A stretch of DNA of 56,274 nucleotides, from positions 1 to 56,274 of the forward strand of contig JAFQUN010000120.1 of NCBI GenBank assembly GCA_017408525.1. The letters are read 5' to 3'. The notes under the pieces were generated by a model, which worked only from the letters and a program-made list of their open reading frames with translations, was not told the DNA's origin and did no database searches. Below are positions 18,427 through 26,910 of this stretch, one piece after another. The number at the start of each line of letters is the position of its first letter. Positions within the stretch are counted from its first letter, which is position 1. This stretch comes from Oscillospiraceae bacterium (GTDB lineage Bacteria > Bacillota > Clostridia > Oscillospirales > Oscillospiraceae). A program made the translations under genes and the position numbers.

Positions 18427-18461
18427 AATTCCCCCTCCCGACTTTACAGGGAGGGGGAATT
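18427..18461 (+). terminator. Hairpin after the helicase gene (probable weak terminator)
   Basis: A 13-bp perfect stem AATTCCCCCTCCC / GGGAGGGGGAATT (18427-18439 with 18449-18461) has a 9-base loop. The tract after it is TTCTGT, so the terminator would be weak. It overlaps the promoter at 18443-18471. Confidence 0.6.
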
Positions 18462-18471
18462 TCTGTATAAT
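18443..18471 (+). promoter_or_regulatory. Predicted promoter of the peptide-binding lipoprotein, inside the hairpin
   Basis: TTTACA (18443-18448), a 17-base spacer and TATAAT (18466-18471). The -35 element lies in the hairpin loop and the spacer includes the 3' arm of the stem. The downstream gene starts at 18578. Confidence 0.65.
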
Positions 18472-18480
18472 AAAAAAGTG

Positions 18481-18550
18481 TTTTATCCGCAGCACACGCC
18501 GCCGGATAAAATGATTTGATTTTTTTCGCCGCCTTGCGGCGAAATTCGGT
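18481..18550 (-). repeat. Repeat family A, copy 5 (modules a and b, inverted)
   Basis: Read on the minus strand it gives TTTCGCCGC-AAG-GCGGCGAA, then AAATCATTTTATCCGGCGGCGTG. It lies in the leader of the peptide-binding protein, antisense to the transcript. The TTTATCCG variant matches copy 1 rather than the TTTCTCCG form. Confidence 0.7.
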
Positions 18551-18577
18551 CAGTCGCCCGGATAGAAGGAGAACTTT

Positions 18578-20248
18578 ATGAAAACGACGAAGCGTACCGC
18601 CGCGTTTTTGATGACTGCGGCGATGCTTTTGACACTGCTTTGTGCCTGCGGCGGCGGAGGAGAGGAAACGCCGGAGGAGGAGCAGTTTGACCTGCGTGTT
18701 TGTGTGCAGGGGGAGCCGAGCGTTCTTGACCCTGCGATGGCAGGTGCGGCGGGGAAGAGCGTGATGTACCATCTTTTTGAAAACCTGATGCGCCTGAGCG
18801 ACGATGGCGACGGTGTTGCCAAGCTCGACTACGGCATTGCAAGCGGGCACACCGTCACCGAAAACGAAGACGGTACGGAAACGTACGTCTTTGACCTGCG
18901 CGAAACGGCACGCTGGTCGGACGGCACGAAGCTGACCGCCTCTGACTTTGTATTTGCATGGCGCCGCCTTGCAAATCCGAAGACTGAATCGCCGAACCAT
19001 ACGCTTTTGAGCGGCATCGTCGGATACGACGAGGTTCGCGAGGGTGGAGACACCTCAACGCTTGCCGTCAACGCCGAAAACAAGTATACGCTCAGCGTAA
19101 CGCTCAAAGCGCACGACCCGTATTTTCTCGAAAATGTCTGCACCGCCGTTGCAACGATGCCGCTGCGGCGCAGTATTGTTGAAGACAGCGGGGGGACGTG
19201 GGACAGCGGCGCGGCAGGCTTTGTATCCAACGGTCCCTATATGCTTGAGAGCTGGAGACGGGGGGAGCGCATGGCTCTTCGCGTGAATGAAGGCTACCAT
19301 GAGGCAAAACGCCTTGGACCGGATACGATACAATTCTTCTTCGCCTCGGATGCGGAGGCATACGCGCTCTACCAAAACGGTGAGGTCGATTTTGTCGAGG
19401 ACCTCCCCGAAGATGTCCTGCGTGAGCTCTCCTTGCAGGAGGATTGGACGGCAACACCGCTTGCCGCGACGTATACGGTGCTGATCAACAACCTTGTCTC
19501 TCCGCTTGATATCGAAACGATCCGTGAAGCACTTTCCCTTTCCATCGACTGCGATGCAGTCGCTGCCGCTGCTGAGGCAGGAAGCGTTGCTGCGGCGGGT
19601 CTTGTCCCCTACGGTATCGCTGACGGCGAGGATTCGGAGGATGACTTCCGCACGGTCGGCGGTGCCTTGCACGGCGCACGCACGGAGGATTATGTGGAAA
19701 ACTGCTCACAGGCGCGCCTTCGCATGAGCGGAACGGAATACCCGGGTGGGCAGGGCTTCCCTCCGATCGAGTATATTTACGAGGCAGGCGGTGCAAATGA
19801 CGCGGTTGCAAAGGCACTGCAGACGATGTGGAAAGAGTCCATCGGCGTGAATGTTGTCCTGCGCGGCGTCAGTGCGGAGGAGCTTGCAGCCGCGCTTTCG
19901 GGAAAGACGTATCAGCTTGCCGGACTCCGTGTCGGCGCGACGATCAACGACGCTTTTGGCTTTCTTGGCATGTGGCGTTCCGACAGCGCGGAAAATTACA
20001 TCTCTTACAGCAACGAAACGTATGATGTTCTCCTCGGCGTTGCGGAGCATTCGCTCAACTCCAATGCGCGCGCCGCGTTCATGCATGACGCGGAGAGCCT
20101 CCTCATCGATGATGAGGTACTTCTTCCGCTTTATTACTACGCAAATTCCAGCCTCCTGCGCGAGGAGCTTGCCGGCGTTTACTGCGACGTTATGGGCAAT
20201 TATTACTTCCGAAATGTCCATGAGACCGCAGCGGGAAATGCCGCCTGA
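18578..20248 (+). CDS. Peptide/oligosaccharide ABC substrate-binding lipoprotein (SBP_bac_5), orphan
   Basis: Extracytoplasmic binding protein of the oligopeptide (OppA) family. A lipoprotein signal ends in LLTLLCACGG. The mature protein begins with an acidic linker, then the fold entry FDLRVCVQGEPSVLDPAMAGAAG and the family motif YVFDLRETARWSDGTKLTASDFVFAWRRL (about 105-130), followed by NGPYMLESWRRGERMALRVNEGY. The 556-residue length fits the family. No permease or ATPase gene is adjacent, so it must work with a transporter encoded elsewhere or have another role such as signalling. It has its own promoter and terminator. Confidence 0.88.
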   Translation: MKTTKRTAAFLMTAAMLLTLLCACGGGGEETPEEEQFDLRVCVQGEPSVLDPAMAGAAGKSVMYHLFENLMRLSDDGDGVAKLDYGIASGHTVTENEDGTETYVFDLRETARWSDGTKLTASDFVFAWRRLANPKTESPNHTLLSGIVGYDEVREGGDTSTLAVNAENKYTLSVTLKAHDPYFLENVCTAVATMPLRRSIVEDSGGTWDSGAAGFVSNGPYMLESWRRGERMALRVNEGYHEAKRLGPDTIQFFFASDAEAYALYQNGEVDFVEDLPEDVLRELSLQEDWTATPLAATYTVLINNLVSPLDIETIREALSLSIDCDAVAAAAEAGSVAAAGLVPYGIADGEDSEDDFRTVGGALHGARTEDYVENCSQARLRMSGTEYPGGQGFPPIEYIYEAGGANDAVAKALQTMWKESIGVNVVLRGVSAEELAAALSGKTYQLAGLRVGATINDAFGFLGMWRSDSAENYISYSNETYDVLLGVAEHSLNSNARAAFMHDAESLLIDDEVLLPLYYYANSSLLREELAGVYCDVMGNYYFRNVHETAAGNAA

Positions 20249-20269
20249 TACCTTATTGAATATGCTGAC

Positions 20270-20307
20270 AGCGCGCCTCACTTCTTCTGTGAGGCGCGCT
20301 GTTTTTT
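20270..20307 (+). terminator. Intrinsic terminator after the peptide-binding gene
   Basis: A 12-bp perfect stem AGCGCGCCTCAC / GTGAGGCGCGCT has a 7-base loop, followed by GTTTTTT. Its end overlaps the end of the convergent minus-strand gene. Confidence 0.9.
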
Positions 20308-21592
20308 ATCTCCGACCGCTCGCTCCAGCGAGGAAAACCCAAAAGACCGGCGTACTGACGCAGGCGCTGATGCCAAAGCACGCCCAAACGAGGTAACACA
20401 CCGCCGCTATCGCGCAGATCGTTCCCTCACAGCTCCGTTCCCCGCGCGGGAACAAAACGAGCGCAAGCAGCGTCAAATAGGTAAGAAGTCCCAGCGCGCC
20501 CTGTGTACACAAAATTTGCAGATATTCACTGTGCGCCGCCGTGATGAGCGAAGGGATCTGTGCGCCGTCGCCCCGCGTCCAGTAAAAAGGCGCAAGCTCA
20601 TACAGCCAGACCGTGTCCGGACCTGTGCCAAGCAGCGGATGCTCTGCAGCGTAGGGAAGCAGCTGCCGCCAGATGGCGATGCGTCCCGAGCCAAACGAGC
20701 CGTCGGCTTCGCCGCGCAGCAAAAGCGAAAGCTCGCGCAGCATCCCATCCTGTGGCGGAAATTTCACAAGCAGGAAAACCGCGCAGATACTCACAAGCGT
20801 AAGCGCCGCGAGATACAGCATACGCCGCCGGCGCAGCACGAAAAGCGGCGCGAGTGCGGCGCTGATGCCGAGTGCCACCCAAGCCGAGGAAACATCGAGC
20901 TGCACAAGGACGAAGATGCAAAGTCCGCCGCATACAAAAAAGCAGCCGCACTGTGCCCCGCGGCGTGCCGCGACCGCCCCAACGCATACCGTAAGCGCCA
21001 TCGCAAGGACGACCGCCGTAAGGTCGGCATTTCCGAGCGTTCCGGCGAATGTACCTGCATAATCGCGGTCTGCACCGAAAAAATTGAGCGGTTCGGGGAA
21101 GAGGAAAAGCGGATTCCTGCCGCAAAACTGCAAAAGGCAGATACAGCAAAGCACGCTCACGCAAACGGCAAAAATGCGCAGATGCGAAAGCTCCACCCGC
21201 CAAAAGCGGGAGAGCGTTGTAAACGTGAGAATGTACAGTGCAGCAGTTGCCACGCCCTCCAGCCGGTCGCCGCCGAGGAGTGTTTTCGGGAAATACGCGG
21301 AGACGAGCGCGGAGACGAGCGCAAGCGCGAGATACACCCACGCTGCGATCTGCGCGGCAGAAGGACGCCTGCGCTGCAAGAGCGCGCAGGGAAGCGTGCA
21401 AAGCGCAAAAAAGAGTACTGCTGCCGCGAAAAGCAGCAGCTTAAATTCCATGATGCACAGGTAGCCTCCGCGCACAGGCGGCGCTGCAAGAAGAAAAAGT
21501 GAAAGAAGAAAAATCGCAAAGCATGCCGCTGCCCGCTGCGCAAAATCTTCACTTGTAATGGGAGGAAAACGCTTTATAGAGTGTTTTTTCAC
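20306..21592 (-). CDS. O-antigen ligase-like membrane protein (Wzy_C domain)
   Basis: Polytopic membrane protein of the O-antigen ligase/polymerase superfamily, which transfers or polymerises surface glycans. The GTG at 21592 is chosen as start: a consensus promoter at 21617-21645 places transcription near 21610, downstream of the ATG at 21652, and GGGGGTGAT precedes the GTG. The 428-residue product has about eleven hydrophobic segments and the periplasmic Wzy_C signature region near the C-terminus (LLGTGPDTVWLYELAPFYW...AAHSEYLQILCTQGALGLLTYL). In a Gram-positive cell the substrate would be a wall or capsule glycan on a lipid carrier. No other glycan genes are adjacent, so its pathway is not shown. 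Confidence 0.8.
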   Translation of the reverse strand: MKKHSIKRFPPITSEDFAQRAAACFAIFLLSLFLLAAPPVRGGYLCIMEFKLLLFAAAVLFFALCTLPCALLQRRRPSAAQIAAWVYLALALVSALVSAYFPKTLLGGDRLEGVATAALYILTFTTLSRFWRVELSHLRIFAVCVSVLCCICLLQFCGRNPLFLFPEPLNFFGADRDYAGTFAGTLGNADLTAVVLAMALTVCVGAVAARRGAQCGCFFVCGGLCIFVLVQLDVSSAWVALGISAALAPLFVLRRRRMLYLAALTLVSICAVFLLVKFPPQDGMLRELSLLLRGEADGSFGSGRIAIWRQLLPYAAEHPLLGTGPDTVWLYELAPFYWTRGDGAQIPSLITAAHSEYLQILCTQGALGLLTYLTLLALVLFPRGERSCEGTICAIAAVCYLVWACFGISACVSTPVFWVFLAGASGRR

Positions 21593-21616
21593 CGGATCAC
21601 CCCCGATTTTGGGAAG

Positions 21617-21645
21617 AGTATAGTACGCATGGACCGGCTTGTCAA
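21617..21645 (-). promoter_or_regulatory. Consensus promoter of the O-antigen ligase-like gene
   Basis: On the minus strand: TTGACA (21645-21640), a 17-base spacer and TATACT (21622-21617). Transcription would start about 18 bases before the GTG start. Confidence 0.85.
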
Positions 21646-21665
21646 GTGGCACTGCCGAACGCAGG

Positions 21666-21693
21666 TTGACATTTTTTGAGATTTTGCTACAAT
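21666..21693 (+). promoter_or_regulatory. Predicted promoter of the SH3-domain gene
   Basis: TTGACA (21666-21671), a 16-base spacer and TACAAT (21688-21693), about 40 bases before the gene. It is back to back with the minus-strand promoter at 21617-21645. Confidence 0.75.
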
Positions 21694-21735
21694 TAGAATG
21701 CGGAGAAAAAAACGATCACAAAGGAGGATATGACG

Positions 21736-22350
21736 ATGGAAGGAACCAGAACAGCCCCACGGCGCAAGCGCCATAATCCGCTCTACCTGCTCTTTTTGGG
21801 ACTTTGTGCAGCCGTCGCGGTACTTTTGATCTTGTCGATCGTTTTGGGGATCAAGGTCGCCACAACGAGCAAGGCGGTGACGCGGGCGGAAGCGGCCCTG
21901 GAAGAGGCGGAGCTGCAGCTTGCCGACGCGAACAAGAAAATTGCCGAGCTGGAGGAGGAGATCCGTCTCGGCTCGGTCGAGGCGACCGACCCGCTGCCCG
22001 ATACGCAGCCTGAAAATGACCCCACACCGCCGACGCAGCAGATCGTACCCGCAAATTCCTGGATCGATTTCACAAAGCACCCTGAGCTTTTGGTCTATCC
22101 GGCCTCGCTTTTTGATTCGTACAAGACGTATTATGTCAACGCGAACAAGCTCAACGTGCGAAGCGGACCCGGAACGAGCTACGACGTTGTGGATCAGGCG
22201 ATCATCGGCGAGAGCGTGAGCGTCGCCGCTGAGCAGGACGGCTGGATGCTTGTCAAGTACAACAAGAAGCTCGGCTGGACGAGCGCAACCTATCTTTCCA
22301 CCACAAAGCCCGTCATCCAGACGGTCGCGACAAGCGGAAATATTCGGTAA
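21736..22350 (+). CDS. Membrane-anchored SH3 (SH3b) domain protein
   Basis: Probable cell-wall-binding surface protein. Two ATGs are possible (21730 and 21736); the second has the better 8-base spacing from AAGGAGG. In about 204 residues: a short basic N-terminus (RTAPRRKRH), one transmembrane helix (YLLFLGLCAAVAVLLILSI, about 17-35), a coiled-coil-like heptad stretch (AEAALEEAELQLADANKKIAELEEEI, about 52-77), an Asp/Pro/Thr linker, and an SH3b domain (about 138-195: NANKLNVRSGPGTSYDVV...GWTSATYL). SH3b domains bind peptidoglycan. It is monocistronic and closed by a terminator. Confidence 0.8.
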   Translation: MEGTRTAPRRKRHNPLYLLFLGLCAAVAVLLILSIVLGIKVATTSKAVTRAEAALEEAELQLADANKKIAELEEEIRLGSVEATDPLPDTQPENDPTPPTQQIVPANSWIDFTKHPELLVYPASLFDSYKTYYVNANKLNVRSGPGTSYDVVDQAIIGESVSVAAEQDGWMLVKYNKKLGWTSATYLSTTKPVIQTVATSGNIR

Positions 22351-22360
22351 AAAACGAGCG

Positions 22361-22397
22361 AAAGCTGGGCAGACCGTACAGTCTGCCCAGCTTTTTT
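22361..22397 (+). terminator. Intrinsic terminator after the SH3 gene
   Basis: A 14-bp stem AAAGCTGGGCAGAC / GTCTGCCCAGCTTT with a 6-base loop and a continuing T-run. Confidence 0.92.
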
Positions 22398-22473
22398 GAA
22401 GGGGGGAAAATCGGCGCAAAGTCCTGCAGTGATTGGCTTTTGAGGGACTCGGAGATAAATTTTGAATTTTTAC

Positions 22474-22502
22474 TTGCAAAATTGAATTGTGTGTGATACG
22501 AT
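22474..22502 (+). promoter_or_regulatory. Promoter of the candidate structured RNA
   Basis: TTGCAA (22474-22479), a 17-base spacer and TACGAT (22497-22502). No open reading frame with a ribosome binding site follows before the terminator at 22677-22724. Confidence 0.65.
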
Positions 22503-22508
22503 GCCAGT

Positions 22509-22724
22509 AATGAGGAAAACAGAATATTGCGGCAGTCCCCGGGTGTTGGCGCACCCGAGGACCTGCGCGGGCACTGTACCTGCCCACACAACGGGAAAAC
22601 CGTACCACGCTGTTATTATACCCTTTTGACTTATCTTTTTGCAAGGGGAATAGTAACGGCTTGTGTTGCTATTTTCATCGTGCTGTGCTGGGGCATTTCG
22701 CCCGCACAGCACGATTTTGTTTTT
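22509..22724 (+). ncRNA. Candidate structured RNA of about 215 nt with its own promoter and terminator
   Basis: The stretch between the SH3 and SLH genes has no convincing gene. By hand it folds into an outer stem GAAAACAG/CTATTTTC, a 13-bp interrupted hairpin (GCAG-TCC-CGGGTG with CACCCG-GGA-CTGC), a GGGCA/TGCCC hairpin, and ACACAA/TTGTGT enclosing CGG-AAAA-CCG and a long arm GTTATTATACCC with GGGGAATAGTAAC. It ends in a terminator (stem ATCGTGCTGTGC / GCACAGCACGAT, then TTTGTTTTT). It could be an independent small RNA or the attenuated leader of the SLH gene. It is more branched than the rod-like 6S RNA. I do not recognise the family. Confidence 0.55.
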
Positions 22725-22888
22725 CCTCACGGGAACGGGAAAAAGGGGGCGTTTTGCCCCCCTCCCCTGCCGTGGGAAAAAAGAGAGTAAGGGGGTCATA
22801 TTTTGCTGCATCCGGTAAGATGCAGCCCATTACAACGGAAGGGGAAGCGCGTTCCAAAAATCCCTGAAAGGAGTTGTAAGAAGAAAAA

Positions 22889-25534
22889 ATGAAAAAGCGT
22901 TTCCTTAGCATTTTTCTGACCATCGCCATGGTCATCAGCTTCGTTCCTGTCACCGGCGTCTCGGCGGCAGATGTCGAGCTCCCCGGCGGCGCTTATACAG
23001 TGAGCGACGACACGAATGGGTGCATCATCAACTTCAGTGATGTTTACACTGCTGGCGATGACACCACGACCTATGCGTTCGCAGACGATACGGTTTCCTT
23101 CACGGTCGAACCGACGGAAGGCTATGAGGTCGAAAGCGTCAGCGTCAATGACGGCGCTGTGGAGTGCAGCGAAAACGAGGGCAGTTACTCCTTCGTGATG
23201 CCCTACGAGCCCGTTGTTGTCCGTGCGGTCGAGACGAAGATCGGCGGCGAGGAGGTCACCAAGTACGCCGTCAACGTTGCCGACACCAAAAACGGCACGG
23301 TCGTGCCTGCTCTGACCGAGCGGGAAGGCGGCGCGGGCTTGGATGTCACCGTGACGCCGGATGAGGGCTACGAGGTCGAAAGCTTCGTCATCACCGATGA
23401 AAACGGCAGCGAGGTAACGTATGAGATCTTTACCGACGGGACCTATCATTTTGAGATGCCTTACTGCGCAGTCACCATCACGGTGACCTTCGCGAAGACC
23501 GGCGGCGAGGAGCCCCCTGCCGGCGGTGGCGGTGTCTATCAGGTCAGCGCGGATGTGAAGACTGTGGGTGGCTTTGTCCACTTTGAGACCGTCGCCACCT
23601 CCGGCAACCTGATTTATGTTGCACCGGACGAAGAAGTAACTGCCTATGTAGTGGCAAGGGATGGTTACAAGCTCAAAACGGTCGAGCTAAACGGAACGGA
23701 GCAGACTGACCTCGGCGAAGCTGAAGAAGTCACGATCGGTTATCAAGTTTATACCAGAGCGACCACATTCTCCTTCACCATGCCCGAAGAAGATACCACT
23801 GTCAGCGTGGAATTTGAGAAGGGTTATCTGCTCTCCTATGACAGAAACTATGATAGCGTTGAGGGTGATGATCCTGCCCCGGTCTACTATCTGCCCGGTG
23901 AAACGGTCGAGCTCATTGACGGTTCGCACTACTATTACAAAGAACACCACACCTTCATCGGCTGGGAATGTGACGGCGAGTTCTATCAAGTGGGCAGTCT
24001 GTTCACTATGCCTGAAAAGGATGTGACACTCACTGCACGCTGGAGCGAGAATATCTACACAGTGGATGTTATCGTCAAGACTGCTGACGGATCGAGCGCG
24101 GAAGGCATTGAGGTTCGCGCACTTCAAAACGGCGTGCTCTATGAGCACAGCTACGAAAACGAGAATATCGTTGTCGAAAGTGAAGTCGTTACCACCGGTT
24201 CCGCCTATCTGAAGCTGCCTGCCGGCGTTTACAGCGTCGAGGCGAATGTCTACACGCAAAGCGGTGCGCTCGACAGGAATGCGTCCGTTGTCGTTGAGGT
24301 GACCGGTGAGGATACTGTTGTCGAAGTCGCGCTCCCCGGTGATAGCGTCAGCAGTGGTCTCGTCTTCGACGAGAGCGATGCTCCGGAGGATGAAGATGTT
24401 GCAGCTCCCCTTGCTGTCGGCGGTCTTGACAAGGTCGCTGCCGAACACGGCAAGGGCGAGGACAGCCATGTTCGCGCCGAGATGAACATTGCCCCCAAGG
24501 GCAAGGACGATGTCAACGACGACCACAAAAAGGAGATCGAGCGTAAGTCCAGAGACCATGGCAAGGGCGGCAAGAAGCAGTTCTTCTCGTTCCTTGACAT
24601 CAGCGTGGGTCTGCTTGTCGGTGACAGCACGAAAGCCGAACCGCTCAGCAAAACCGGCGTTGTCCTGGAGATCATCCTGTCCTATGACATGGAGGGCAAG
24701 GACAATCTGAACCTCTATCGCCACCATAACGGTGCGGTCAATGTGTTCGGCAAGCTGGACAAGCGCGCCGAAAAAGCCGAGGATAGAGTGGACGGCAAGG
24801 TGTTCTTCGATGAGGAGAACGGCCGCATCTACATCTACACCAACCTCTTCTCCACCTATGCCATCGGCTACGGTGTGGACGAAACGGATGTCATCCCCGA
24901 GGAAGATCCTGTCGTCGAAGGCGGCGGCGGTGGCGGCGGCTACTCCGGTCCTGTCACCATCCCCGGCAAGAAGCCCGAACAGCCCAAGGAAGAAGAGCCC
25001 AAGGATGAGACCGGCTCCTTCGTCGACGTTCCCGCCGGTGCATATTACACCGAAGCGGTTGCATGGGCAGTTGAAAAGGGCATCACCAATGGCATGGGTG
25101 ACGGCACGTTCGCGCCCAACGCGTCCTGCACGCGCGCCCAGATGGTCACGTTCCTCTACCGTGCGGCAGGTTCTCCCTCTGTCGCAGGTGACGTGAGCTT
25201 CAGTGACGTCAGCGCCGATGCGTACTATGCCAATGCGATCGCATGGGCGGTTGCCAACGGCATCACCAACGGCATGGGCGACGGCACGTTCGCGCCCGAC
25301 GCAGAATGCACGCGTGCCCAGATGGCAACCTTCCTGTATCGTATGCAGGGCGGTGCTGCCTCCGGCGAGAGCGGCTTTGCCGATGTTGAGACCGGCGCGT
25401 ACTATGCAGACGCGGTTGCATGGGCAGTTGCCAACGGCATCACCAACGGCATGGGCGACGGCACGTTTGCACCCAACAGCAATTGCACGCGTGGCCAGAT
25501 GGTCACATTCCTGTTCCGCTGCTTCGCGGAATAA
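22889..25534 (+). CDS. Secreted surface protein with InlB-type repeats and three SLH domains
   Basis: Large exported cell-surface protein held on the wall by three C-terminal SLH domains. The signal peptide is MKKRFLSIFLTIAMVISF to about residue 27 (cut after VSA). The N-terminal half has three or four beta-rich modules with recurring GYEVESVSVNDG / FVMPY patterns (about 50-310), then a Listeria-Bacteroides repeat (about 311-390: LSYDRNYD...FIGWECDGEFY...DVTLTARW). A charged Lys/Asp stretch (GKDDVNDDHKKEIERKSRD) and a Gly-rich linker (EGGGGGGGYSG) lead to SLH 1-3 (about 705-881), each with AVAWAV..GITNGMGDGTFAP. AAAGGAG lies upstream of the ATG. It may be transcribed by read-through from the RNA promoter at 22474; no closer promoter was recognised. 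The N-terminal ligand is unknown. Confidence 0.88.
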   Translation: MKKRFLSIFLTIAMVISFVPVTGVSAADVELPGGAYTVSDDTNGCIINFSDVYTAGDDTTTYAFADDTVSFTVEPTEGYEVESVSVNDGAVECSENEGSYSFVMPYEPVVVRAVETKIGGEEVTKYAVNVADTKNGTVVPALTEREGGAGLDVTVTPDEGYEVESFVITDENGSEVTYEIFTDGTYHFEMPYCAVTITVTFAKTGGEEPPAGGGGVYQVSADVKTVGGFVHFETVATSGNLIYVAPDEEVTAYVVARDGYKLKTVELNGTEQTDLGEAEEVTIGYQVYTRATTFSFTMPEEDTTVSVEFEKGYLLSYDRNYDSVEGDDPAPVYYLPGETVELIDGSHYYYKEHHTFIGWECDGEFYQVGSLFTMPEKDVTLTARWSENIYTVDVIVKTADGSSAEGIEVRALQNGVLYEHSYENENIVVESEVVTTGSAYLKLPAGVYSVEANVYTQSGALDRNASVVVEVTGEDTVVEVALPGDSVSSGLVFDESDAPEDEDVAAPLAVGGLDKVAAEHGKGEDSHVRAEMNIAPKGKDDVNDDHKKEIERKSRDHGKGGKKQFFSFLDISVGLLVGDSTKAEPLSKTGVVLEIILSYDMEGKDNLNLYRHHNGAVNVFGKLDKRAEKAEDRVDGKVFFDEENGRIYIYTNLFSTYAIGYGVDETDVIPEEDPVVEGGGGGGGYSGPVTIPGKKPEQPKEEEPKDETGSFVDVPAGAYYTEAVAWAVEKGITNGMGDGTFAPNASCTRAQMVTFLYRAAGSPSVAGDVSFSDVSADAYYANAIAWAVANGITNGMGDGTFAPDAECTRAQMATFLYRMQGGAASGESGFADVETGAYYADAVAWAVANGITNGMGDGTFAPNSNCTRGQMVTFLFRCFAE

Positions 25535-25555
25535 AAAAATCTCCCCCTTACAAGG

Positions 25556-25590
25556 AAAGCTCTCCCGACCATGGGTCGGGAGAGCTTTTT
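25556..25590. terminator. Terminator between the SLH gene and folC
   Basis: A stem AAAGCTCTCCCGACC / GGTCGGGAGAGCTTT with a 4-base loop has T-rich ends on both strands, suiting the two convergent genes. Confidence 0.9.
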
Positions 25591-25647
25591 GTTTGCGGCT
25601 GCGTTGCTCTTTGCGCTCCGAGCTTTTTCGTTTTCTCGGGCGCTGCG

Positions 25648-26910
25648 TCAGCAAGAAGAAGAAAAGCACCTCTTCACCTCGCCCATCATATACAGCGACC
25701 CGAACGCACAGGCGGGCGTCCCTGCCCGCAGTGCCGTCACTGCCGCCTGGCAAACAGTGCCGAACACCTCCGCCTGTCCTCCGCAGGCGCGAACAACGTC
25801 GGCAAGCGCCTGCGCGTCCAGTGCGCGGGGGTTGTCCGGCGTGACGCAGAAAAAACGCTCCGCGTGCGGAAGAACGCTTTGAACCATCGCCTCAAGCGAT
25901 TTATCGGCGAGTACGCCCATGATAAAGGTGAATTTCCGGCACGGGAAATACGCCGAAAGCGTACTTGCAAGTGCGGCGGCGCACTGTGGGTTGTGACCGC
26001 CATCGAGGATGAAAAGCGGCTCGCGCCGCAGAATTTCGAACCGTGCGCCCCACTTCACCGATGCAAGCCCCTGCGAGATGGCGTCATCTGTGATGATGAG
26101 TCCCCGCTCGCGCAAAACGCCGACCGCAGCAAGCGCCGCCGCCGCATTCGCAAGCTGATGTGCGCCGAGAAGCGGCAGCGTGTATACCTTGCCGCGGTAG
26201 GAAAAGCGCTGTGCCGTAAGATCGCCCCCCAGTGGCGTGAGCGCATTGCAGGATGCAATGCGAAGCGGCGCATCCACCTGCGCACACCTCCGAGCCACAG
26301 CCTCCATGACCGCACCGTCATTTTCGCAGCATATGGCACTGCATCCGTGCTTGATGATATCTGCTTTCACTGCCGCGATCTCGCCGAGCGTCGCGCCCAG
26401 GATCTTCGTGTGCTCAAGGCAGACAGAGGTGATCACGGCGGCAAGCGGTGCGCCGATCACATTCGTGCAGTCGTCCCGACCGCCGAGTGCCGCTTCCAGA
26501 ACAACGACCTCACATCCTTCGCGTGCAAAATGAAGAATTGCAAGCGCAGTCAAAAGCTCATACTGCGTGGGCTGGTCATCCATTTCTGCTGCCGCCGCGC
26601 GCACCTGTTCTGTCAAAGTGCAGAGCGCCTCCTCACCGATCCACTCGCCGCGAACACGGATATGCTCGCGAAAATCAAAAACAGCCGGAGAAGTAAAAAG
26701 ACCTGTTTTGTACCCTGCCGTGCGCAGGATCGACTCGATCATCGCGCAGGTGCTGCCTTTGCCGTTGCTTCCGGCGACGTGGACAAAGCGCAAAGTTTCC
26801 TGCACATCCCCAAGGCGGCGCAAAAGCTCCCGCACGCGGGAAAGACCGAGACGCATTTTGCCGCCGTTCGCGCTTTTGATATAGGTGATCGCCTGCTGGA
26901 CGTTCATCAT
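25648..26910 (-). CDS. folC: Folylpolyglutamate synthase / dihydrofolate synthase family
   Basis: Adds glutamate to folates so that they stay in the cell; members may also make dihydrofolate from dihydropteroate. The start is the ATG at 26910, whose ATGA overlaps the folT stop; a second ATG follows at 26907. In 420 residues: P-loop VAGSNGKGSTCAMIESIL (about 39-56), the Mur-ligase-type central domain (EAALGGRDDCTNVI, SVCLEHTKILG, LLGAHQLANAAAAL), and a C-terminal domain beginning FILDGGHNPQCAAAL. With folT upstream and no folate biosynthesis genes in view, polyglutamylation of imported folate is the likeliest role. It ends near the bidirectional terminator at 25556-25590. Confidence 0.93.
   Translation of the reverse strand: MMNVQQAITYIKSANGGKMRLGLSRVRELLRRLGDVQETLRFVHVAGSNGKGSTCAMIESILRTAGYKTGLFTSPAVFDFREHIRVRGEWIGEEALCTLTEQVRAAAAEMDDQPTQYELLTALAILHFAREGCEVVVLEAALGGRDDCTNVIGAPLAAVITSVCLEHTKILGATLGEIAAVKADIIKHGCSAICCENDGAVMEAVARRCAQVDAPLRIASCNALTPLGGDLTAQRFSYRGKVYTLPLLGAHQLANAAAALAAVGVLRERGLIITDDAISQGLASVKWGARFEILRREPLFILDGGHNPQCAAALASTLSAYFPCRKFTFIMGVLADKSLEAMVQSVLPHAERFFCVTPDNPRALDAQALADVVRACGGQAEVFGTVCQAAVTALRAGTPACAFGSLYMMGEVKRCFSSSC

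Noticed and set aside
22509-22724. Assignment of the candidate RNA as 6S RNA
   Set aside because: The hand fold has several separate hairpins and a multi-branch arm instead of one long rod with a central bubble. The possibility is left open but not called.
22527-22790. Short open frame over the candidate RNA
   Set aside because: It runs through stems and the terminator, has no ribosome binding site and gives a product without any pattern.
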